Source: Anaerolineaceae bacterium
GTDB lineage: Bacteria; Chloroflexota; Anaerolineae; 4572-78
Length of the DNA stretch: 9,901 bases
NCBI GenBank assembly: GCA_024762375.1
Contig: JANTHQ010000044.1
Span: 1-9,901 of the forward strand
Direction of reading: 5' to 3'
The notes under the pieces were generated by a model, which was not told the origin of the DNA, ran no database searches, and saw nothing but the letters and a program-made list of their open reading frames with translations. This document shows, piece after piece, positions 5,475-9,901 of the stretch; position 1 is the first letter of the stretch; each line of letters opens with the position of its first letter. Both the position numbers and the translations under genes were made by a program.

Positions 5475-7826
5475 TTATTCGTTTTCCGGTGTTTCATCGG
5501 TGGTGACACTTTTGTACTTCGCGATTTTCTCTTTTATCAGCGCTATGTCTTCTTCTGTCCACCGCCGTGTGGCCTGCAGCGATACCTCACCGGTATCTTC
5601 TGTTTCGTCAATGTCCGGTTCCGGCGCTTTGACCGGTAACACAAAATGGAATTGGCTTCCGGGGCACGTCTTTTCATTGTATTCTGTGCTGTTTACCCAA
5701 ACTTTGCCGCCGTGAGCTTCGGCGATGCCGCGCACCAGTGGCAGTCCCAAACCGGGCCCTGCGCCTTTAAATTTGACATCGCTGGTGCTGTGGAATGCCA
5801 CATCATCCACCCGGTAAAATTTACTGAAAATGCGCTGGTGGTCGGCTGGGTCAATGCCGATGCCGGTATCGGTGATGGTAATTTCTACCTGCTGGTTATC
5901 GGTGTTCCCGTTGAGCGTTCGGCCTGTAACGGTGATGGTGCCGCCATCGGGGGTATATTTGATGGCGTTGTTGAGTAGCTGGCTGACAGCCTGTACCAGC
6001 CGCGACATATCGCCTTCAATGAATGGCAACTGGTCAATGCCGGACACGATGAGCGAGTGCCCGCGCTGTTCCAGCGCCTCCGACTGCTCGTCGATGGCTT
6101 GTTTGACCACATCGTTCAAGCTGACGATACTGCGCGCAATATTCAATACGCCGTAATCTGCTTTACTGACATCGAAAATCAGGTCAACAACCTGTTTCAA
6201 TCGGGTGCTCCCCCGGGCGATGCCGTTGAGCACGTGCTGCAAATAGTTGGGGTCTTGCAAATCGTTTTCGGTGGCTTCCAGCAACATACTGGCATACCCG
6301 TGAATATGGGTGAGCGGTGTGCGCAACTCGTGCGATGCGATAGAGATGAAGTCGGTTTTGCCCTGGTCTAGCGTGTTGAATTCTTGCGAAAGCTCGCCGA
6401 GTTTTTGGTTCACGGTTCCCAACTGCCCAAATAATCGGGCTTTGTCCAAATCGAGCACCACCTGCGTGACCAGCGCTTGCAATCGGCGCAAATCGCGCGC
6501 CGAGAAACTTTTGTATTTCGGTTTCGCGCCCAATACCAGCACCCCGGCGAGTTCATCTTGCCGTAAAATCATCGGCACGAACATATCGGCATCGAGCGCG
6601 TCGAGCCAAGCGCGACTTTCCGGATCCATCGAGCGGAATTTCGGTTGCATTTCCAAATCATAGCGGCTGATGGGGGTTTGCTCCAGTTTCAAATGCCGGA
6701 ACCACGGGTCGTTGTGGGCAAAAAAGCCGTTTGTTGGCGAATACATTCCCGCGCCGGCCGCCAGCATCGCTGTGACGCGGCGTGTGCCGTCGCCGTGGAT
6801 GATAAAAATTGCGCCGCGTTCCACTTCGATTTCTTGCAGGATAAAATGCAGCGCTTGCTGACTGAGCTTGTAAAAATCCCAATCGGTTTTTACGTTGCGG
6901 CTGTATTCTTTTACGATGGCCAAATCATCGTTGTGGCTGCCATACAGCACGCTGTCGATGGTGGTTTCGGTGGCACGCGCCAACGGGGGGATGAACAGCC
7001 CCAGTCCCAGCGCCATCGCCAGCAGTGCAATCAGTGCCATCGTGGGTGAGGTGTTCCAACTGGTCAGCAAATATGCCACACTGAGCGCCAAAAAGATGAA
7101 GATGCCGGCAACCAGCGCCACTATCAGCGATTGTGCTGTGCGCGACAGCACCTGCATCAACTGTGGCGGGTAATGGTTGAGCACGACATAGGCGATGGTC
7201 AACACCCCGGCAATGGACAGCAAGTTGATGGCCAATGTCATCTCTGGCTGCCACACCGAAACGACATCGGCGGCGGCCAGAATGAGTGTGCCGCCCGCCC
7301 AGTACCAATAGCGGTTGCGGTATTGCCATTGCGGGCGTTTTCGGCCCGTGAGCAGCAATATTGCCAGAGCGAAAATGGTGCTACCGCCCCAGATGAAATT
7401 CGTCAGTCCGCGATTTCCCCAAAAATAGGTGAGATAGGCCGGTGCGGCCACTGCGGCTGCAATCGTTTCGGCGATATTGCCGACGTTAAAATACCATCCC
7501 AGCCACAAACCACCGATAATGACAGCGATACCGGTGTACCACCGCAAAAGTGTGTCGCGGCCCAAGAATGCCAGCGTCAACCCTCCGAATATCAGTGGCA
7601 GCATCGTGTAACTGACAGCAATCAGGGTTGCAGCCAAATCGCGTGCATCCGGAGATAATCCGGCTGCAATGTGCGCGCCGCTCCACAGCAGTGCGGTTAG
7701 CAGGAACAACACCAGCAAACGGATGCCATTTTCTTTTGATGCCCAACGGGTACTCGCTGCTACCAGCAGGATGATAAAGCCTGCTGCGCCGCCGAGTGCC
7801 ATTAACGTGTTAGGGGAAACAGCCAT
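5475..7826 (-). CDS. Multi-pass membrane sensor histidine kinase with GAF domain
   Basis: A 783-residue sensor kinase. Residues 1-285 are mostly hydrophobic, with roughly eight to ten helices (for example 8-24, 36-55, 68-88, 96-112, 142-160, 174-192, 198-216, 230-255, 262-282). A cytoplasmic GAF-like domain follows at about 315-465, then a short coiled linker. The dimerisation and phosphoacceptor region carries SIASHELRTPLTHIHGY with H499 as the expected phosphorylated histidine. The ATPase domain has the N box QLLNNAIKYTPDGG (616-629), G1 DTGIGI (653-658), FSKFYRV (667-673) and G2 GAGPGLGLPL (688-697), so it should be active. A charged tail of about 50 residues follows. ATG 7826 was chosen because GGAG (7832-7835) lies five bases upstream; an in-frame TTG at 7850 would place that site inside the gene. 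No response regulator is encoded in the window. The GAF ligand is unknown. Confidence 0.93.
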   Translation of the reverse strand: MAVSPNTLMALGGAAGFIILLVAASTRWASKENGIRLLVLFLLTALLWSGAHIAAGLSPDARDLAATLIAVSYTMLPLIFGGLTLAFLGRDTLLRWYTGIAVIIGGLWLGWYFNVGNIAETIAAAVAAPAYLTYFWGNRGLTNFIWGGSTIFALAILLLTGRKRPQWQYRNRYWYWAGGTLILAAADVVSVWQPEMTLAINLLSIAGVLTIAYVVLNHYPPQLMQVLSRTAQSLIVALVAGIFIFLALSVAYLLTSWNTSPTMALIALLAMALGLGLFIPPLARATETTIDSVLYGSHNDDLAIVKEYSRNVKTDWDFYKLSQQALHFILQEIEVERGAIFIIHGDGTRRVTAMLAAGAGMYSPTNGFFAHNDPWFRHLKLEQTPISRYDLEMQPKFRSMDPESRAWLDALDADMFVPMILRQDELAGVLVLGAKPKYKSFSARDLRRLQALVTQVVLDLDKARLFGQLGTVNQKLGELSQEFNTLDQGKTDFISIASHELRTPLTHIHGYASMLLEATENDLQDPNYLQHVLNGIARGSTRLKQVVDLIFDVSKADYGVLNIARSIVSLNDVVKQAIDEQSEALEQRGHSLIVSGIDQLPFIEGDMSRLVQAVSQLLNNAIKYTPDGGTITVTGRTLNGNTDNQQVEITITDTGIGIDPADHQRIFSKFYRVDDVAFHSTSDVKFKGAGPGLGLPLVRGIAEAHGGKVWVNSTEYNEKTCPGSQFHFVLPVKAPEPDIDETEDTGEVSLQATRRWTEEDIALIKEKIAKYKSVTTDETPENE

Positions 7827-7858
7827 TTTTTCTCCAATAGAAAATCCCAAGCGTATTT

Positions 7859-7867
7859 ATTGTAACA
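7859..7867 (-). promoter_or_regulatory. Probable extended -10 promoter of the kinase-carboxylase block
   Basis: On the minus strand TGTTACAAT combines the extended TGn element (7865-7867) with TACAAT (7859-7864), five of six matches to the consensus. It lies 32 bp upstream of the kinase ATG. The -35 region (TTTTCG at 17 bp spacing) is poor, as is usual for extended -10 promoters. No other strong promoter was seen between the five genes. Confidence 0.5.
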
Positions 7868-7965
7868 CGCTTCAGGTCAGGCGAAAAAATTCCGGTAATT
7901 CGATTTGGGTGTCCACACGATGACTGCTGAAAACGATGGTTGCATACCGCTAAAAATTCGCGTAG

Positions 7966-8667
7966 TCAAAAACTTCCACTTTCCTTCAAACTCACATACC
8001 GTTGATTGCCGATGATGATGTGATCCAACACAGCGATATCGAGCAATTTACCCGCTTCAACCAACCGCCGAGTAACCTGCACGTCTTCCGGGGAGGGGGT
8101 TGGGTCGCCCGACGGGTGATTGTGCACCAAAATGATGGCGGTTGCACTGGCACGGACAGCGGGTTTGAATACTTCTCTGGCTTGAACGATCGCCGAATTT
8201 GCGTTTCCGGTGTAAATGGTTTGGATATTCAAAACAAAATGTTTGGTGTCCAGCAAAATAACCCGCAGGTCTTCTTGCTCCAAACCGCCCATTTCCAGCA
8301 TCAAAAGATTGGCGACATCGGCAGGTGAGGTAATTTGCGGCCGCTGTTTCGGCGAAGCGAGCATCAACCGGCGAGCCAGTTCCAGCGCCGCCAGCAACTG
8401 ACTGGCTTTCGCCGGGCCCAATCCTTTTTTGGCTGCCAAATCGCCAAATTCGGCGCGGGCTAACCCCAGCAACCCGTCATATTCGGTGAGCAGACGGGCA
8501 CTCAAATTGAGCACATTTTCGCCTTTGGTTCCTGTGCGCAGTAAAATGGCAATCAGCTCCGCGTTGGACAATGCCGTTGCCCCATAATTTTTCAATCGCT
8601 CGCGGGGGCGTTCTGTGGTGGGCATATCGTGGATAGTGAGACGGTAGTGTCCATTGGTGTCAGTCAT
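7966..8667 (-). CDS. radC: RadC family JAMM/MPN+ domain protein
   Basis: A 233-residue RadC (UPF0758) protein of normal length. The N-terminus has TERPRERLKNYG (18-29), followed by ALSNAELIAILLRTGTKG (32-49). A helix-hairpin-helix-like segment lies around 70-95 (GLGPAKASQLLAA). The C-terminal JAMM metalloprotease-like domain carries HNHPSGDPTPSPED (182-195), giving H182, H184 and D195 as predicted zinc ligands. RadC was once linked to DNA repair in E. coli, but that assignment is disputed; many homologues sit on mobile elements, and the biochemical role is unknown. ATG 8667 is chosen over an in-frame GTG at 8691 because GGAGG (8674-8678) stands six bases before it. The neighbours are a Nudix gene upstream and the kinase downstream (139 bp away with its own promoter), so it is probably transcribed alone. 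Confidence 0.93.
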   Translation of the reverse strand: MTDTNGHYRLTIHDMPTTERPRERLKNYGATALSNAELIAILLRTGTKGENVLNLSARLLTEYDGLLGLARAEFGDLAAKKGLGPAKASQLLAALELARRLMLASPKQRPQITSPADVANLLMLEMGGLEQEDLRVILLDTKHFVLNIQTIYTGNANSAIVQAREVFKPAVRASATAIILVHNHPSGDPTPSPEDVQVTRRLVEAGKLLDIAVLDHIIIGNQRYVSLKESGSF

Positions 8668-8685
8668 TGGTGTCCTCCATCGGCG

Positions 8686-8698
8686 TATCACAGTGATA
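8686..8698. promoter_or_regulatory. Perfect 13-bp palindrome at the radC transcription start
   Basis: TATCACAGTGATA is a perfect inverted repeat centred on 8692. It touches the likely -10 box (8698-8703) and covers the predicted start of transcription, the classic place for a repressor operator. It also lies immediately upstream of the radC ribosome site. The binding protein is unknown. Confidence 0.45.
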
Positions 8699-8703
8699 TT
8701 ATA
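8698..8703 (-). promoter_or_regulatory. Probable -10 box of radC
   Basis: The minus strand reads TATAAT, a perfect -10 hexamer 30 bp upstream of the radC ATG. At 17-bp spacing the -35 position reads GAAAAA and is unconvincing. That position falls inside the repeat element whose end begins one base upstream of this box. Confidence 0.5.
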
Positions 8704-8704
8704 G

Positions 8705-8869
8705 TAATCTGAATTCGGAGTTTTTCTCGAAAAGAGACATTACGGTTATTTCGCAAAGATTTTTGGAATGTCATTCCCGCGAAAGCGGGAATCCACAGTT
8801 TTTCGCTGTGGATTCCGGATAATTCGCTGCGCGAATTTCCGGAATGACAGAAACTCCGAACTGAGGTTA
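8705..8869. mobile_element. Candidate MITE-like palindromic element
   Basis: The ends form a 19-bp imperfect inverted repeat. 8705-8723 reads TAATCTGAATTCGGAGTTT and the complement of 8851-8869 reads TAACCTCAGTTCGGAGTTT, with 16 of 19 bases identical and the inner ten perfect. Both ends carry a terminal TA, as expected for a Tc1/mariner/IS630-type target, and the outside bases are TAG on both sides. The interior holds nested palindromes at 8765-8849 and no reading frame. No transposase is present, so it would be non-autonomous. It fills most of the 231-bp gap between radC and the Nudix gene. Mobility itself is inferred. Confidence 0.5.
8769..8849. repeat. Cloverleaf-like cluster of nested inverted repeats
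   Basis: The outer arms TGTCATTCC (8769-8777) and GGAATGACA (8841-8849) pair perfectly. Inside are ATTCCCGC-GAAA-GCGGGAAT (8773-8792, an 8-bp stem with a GNRA tetraloop), GGAATCCACAG paired with CTGTGGATTCC (8788-8798 with 8806-8816, 11 bp), and an imperfect 32-base palindrome at 8813-8844 centred on a TGC loop. The stems overlap, so they are alternative rather than simultaneous. Neither strand has a U tract after the stems, so a simple intrinsic terminator is not supported. From memory, similar TGTCATTCCCGCGAAAGCGGGAAT repeats are scattered in many bacterial genomes. Confidence 0.75.
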
Positions 8870-8898
8870 TAGCAGCACGAAGTCAGGGATTCAACACG

Positions 8899-9357
8899 TT
8901 ATTCGGCGGATAGCGGACGGAAATTTCCGCCGGTAACTCGCCGAATCAGGGCAAGCGTCGGTTCGGCAACCCAAAGCGAATCCAACTCATCCAGTGCCAC
9001 CCACCGCGCATCGAGCGCATCATCAGCCGAAACCGGTTCGGCGGCAGGATTGACCGGTGTGGCCATAAAATCCACAATTACATAATGCAGTGCGGGGCTG
9101 CCATTGCCGTCATCGCCGGTGATGGATTCAAACACATAAACGGCATCGCCGACATCCACCGCGATACCGGTTTCCTCCAGCACTTCACGAGCGGCGGCAT
9201 CTGCCAGCGATTCACCCCATTCCACCCGTCCGCCGGGAATTGCCCACTGACCGGGCATCGGCGGGTCGCGGCGTTTGACCAACAACACGCGGTTTCGATT
9301 GAACACCAGTGCGCCCACCGCCGGAACGGGATAACGCGGATGGATTTCGCTGCTCAT
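8899..9357 (-). CDS. Nudix hydrolase
   Basis: A 152-residue single-domain Nudix protein that should hydrolyse a nucleoside diphosphate linked to another moiety, with Mg2+. The Nudix box is a perfect match to the family pattern: G43, E49, R57, E58, E61, E62 and G64, in GGRVEWGESLADAAAREV followed by LEETGI. The beta strand VGALVFNRNRVLLVKRR (14-30) and WAIPGG (38-43) are typical of the ADP-ribose pyrophosphatase/MutT-like group. The substrate (ADP-ribose, oxidised dNTP or another) cannot be told. ATG 9357 follows AAGGA at six bases. The gene is divergent from the PLP enzyme gene and 231 bp upstream of radC, with the palindromic element between them, so it probably forms its own transcript. Confidence 0.92.
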   Translation of the reverse strand: MSSEIHPRYPVPAVGALVFNRNRVLLVKRRDPPMPGQWAIPGGRVEWGESLADAAAREVLEETGIAVDVGDAVYVFESITGDDGNGSPALHYVIVDFMATPVNPAAEPVSADDALDARWVALDELDSLWVAEPTLALIRRVTGGNFRPLSAE

Positions 9358-9407
9358 AAACGTTCCTTTTCAGAGAAAGACTAATGACAAAACCCCGAGT
9401 TGACACT

Positions 9408-9436
9408 ATTTTATCAAAAAGTAATTCGGTCAGCAA
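9408..9436 (-). promoter_or_regulatory. Probable promoter of the Nudix gene
   Basis: On the minus strand TTGCTG (9431-9436), a 17-bp spacer and TAAAAT (9408-9413) are in register, and TGA before the hexamer provides an extended -10 element. The -10 matches five of six consensus bases. Transcription would start about 45 bp upstream of the Nudix ATG. Confidence 0.55.
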
Positions 9437-9466
9437 TCTTTCAAACTGTGCCGCAACCAATATATT

Positions 9467-9494
9467 TTGAGATTTGCAAAAAATGTACTAAACT
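9467..9494 (+). promoter_or_regulatory. Possible promoter of the PLP enzyme gene
   Basis: TTGAGA (9467-9472, five of six matches), a 16-bp spacer and TAAACT (9489-9494, four of six) are arranged as a sigma-70-type promoter on the plus strand. It would leave a leader of about 70 bases that begins with the hairpin at 9496-9517. Confidence 0.4.
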
Positions 9495-9495
9495 G

Positions 9496-9517
9496 CACGC
9501 CATACGTTTTATGCGTG
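9496..9517 (+). other. Hairpin at the start of the PLP enzyme leader
   Basis: CACGCCAT (9496-9503) pairs with ATGCGTG (9511-9517) through a seven-base-pair stem with one bulged C and a seven-base loop (ACGTTTT). It starts just after the proposed -10 box. It could stabilise the mRNA 5' end or be an operator; no known riboswitch is recognised. Confidence 0.35.
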
Positions 9518-9569
9518 AAAAACCCTTTTGACGCTTGCTACAAAATCTATCAGAAATGAGGTTTTGAAT

Positions 9570-9901
9570 ATGCTCGACCCAAAAAGCCCCATCGCGTGGC
9601 GATTTGCTCAAATGAATGAGCGCGTCGCCAGCGCCAAGGCACAAGATTTGTACCTGTATCAACAGCCCGCCGAAAAAATTGACGGCATGCACGTAACCAT
9701 CAACGGCCGCGAAATGCTGCAATTTGCATCATACTCGTACCTCGATTTGCTGGGACATCCCAAAATTGACGCCGCAGCTATCGAAGCGGTTGAACGGTAC
9801 AGCAGCGGTACACACGGCGTTCGTATTTTGGCGGGGACAATTCCGCTGCATAATGAGCTGGAGCGTACCATCAGCGAATTTAAACACACCGAAGCCACAA
9901 T
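9570..9901 (+). CDS. Alpha-oxoamine synthase-family PLP enzyme (N-terminal part, 3' truncated)
   Basis: The frame opens at ATG 9570 (TGAGG at 9557-9561, eight bases upstream) and runs off the right edge, giving 110 residues with no stop. Residues 52-63 (FASYSYLDLLGH) and 76-98 (RYSSGTHGVRILAGT, then PLHNELE) match the N-terminal region of fold-type I PLP enzymes that condense an amino acid with an acyl-CoA. These include 8-amino-7-oxononanoate synthase, 2-amino-3-ketobutyrate CoA ligase, serine palmitoyltransferase and 5-aminolevulinate synthase. The catalytic lysine and PLP-binding residues lie beyond the window, so the substrate cannot be assigned; the THGVRILAGT variant argues somewhat for a non-BioF branch. 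A six-base-spaced ATG at 9556 opens only three codons. The gene is divergent from the Nudix gene. Confidence 0.85.
   Translation, partial: MLDPKSPIAWRFAQMNERVASAKAQDLYLYQQPAEKIDGMHVTINGREMLQFASYSYLDLLGHPKIDAAAIEAVERYSSGTHGVRILAGTIPLHNELERTISEFKHTEAT

Noticed and set aside
5475..5640. SANT/Myb-like tail (RRWTEEDIALIKEKI) at the C-terminus of the histidine kinase
   Set aside because: The similarity rests on a few residues (WTEED), without the other tryptophans or length of that domain; it is better described as a charged helical tail.
7827..7850. Upstream TTG start adding eight residues to the kinase
   Set aside because: The GGAG ribosome site falls inside that extension and is correctly spaced only for ATG 7826.
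8769..8849. Palindromic cluster as a Rho-independent terminator of the Nudix gene
   Set aside because: The stems are strong but no T run follows them on the minus strand, and the next bases are ATTCCAAAAATC.

Overview
This window reads as ordinary bacterial chromosome with eight protein-coding genes, two of them cut by the window edges. Genes are tightly packed and moderately GC-rich, with clear Shine-Dalgarno sites. The gene content (a split propionyl-CoA-type carboxylase, a GAF histidine kinase with a multi-pass membrane sensor, and an alpha-oxoamine synthase with a GTHGVRILAGT motif) is most reminiscent of Chloroflexota (Anaerolineae-like). That placement is an inference from protein style, with no rRNA or marker gene to confirm it.

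Left edge (1-656, + strand): the C-terminal part of an intramembrane site-2-type metalloprotease (M50) with a CBS pair. It converges, with only 3 bp between stop codons, on a block read leftward. In order of transcription that block is: sensor histidine kinase (7826-5475), zinc-less-looking MDR oxidoreductase (5426-4395), carboxyltransferase (4327-2777), biotin carboxylase (2662-1166) and biotin carrier protein (1157-660). The five genes share a strand with gaps of 8 to 114 bp, and a likely extended -10 promoter lies just upstream of the kinase. The last three genes make a complete acyl-CoA carboxylase, probably acting on propionyl-CoA (methylmalonyl-CoA formation), in which the usual alpha subunit is split into two genes. 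The MDR enzyme could reduce an enoyl-CoA or quinone feeding the same pathway, and the kinase has no response regulator beside it here.

Middle right (7966-9357, - strand): radC (JAMM-domain protein) and, upstream of it, a Nudix hydrolase. Between them is a palindrome-rich stretch that looks like a small non-autonomous mobile element (about 165 bp, 19-bp imperfect terminal inverted repeats, TA at both ends, nested hairpins). It abuts the likely -10 box of radC. Right edge (9570-9901, + strand): the first 110 codons of an alpha-oxoamine synthase-family PLP enzyme, transcribed divergently from the Nudix gene across a 212-bp region with a plausible promoter on each strand.

The most unusual non-coding signals are two heptanucleotide-periodic repeat blocks that fill the spacer between the carboxyltransferase and biotin carboxylase genes, with the last repeat unit supplying the ribosome binding site, and the MITE-like element at the radC promoter. 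I see no CRISPR array, tRNA, rRNA, transposase gene or defence system. No gap between genes exceeds 300 bases.
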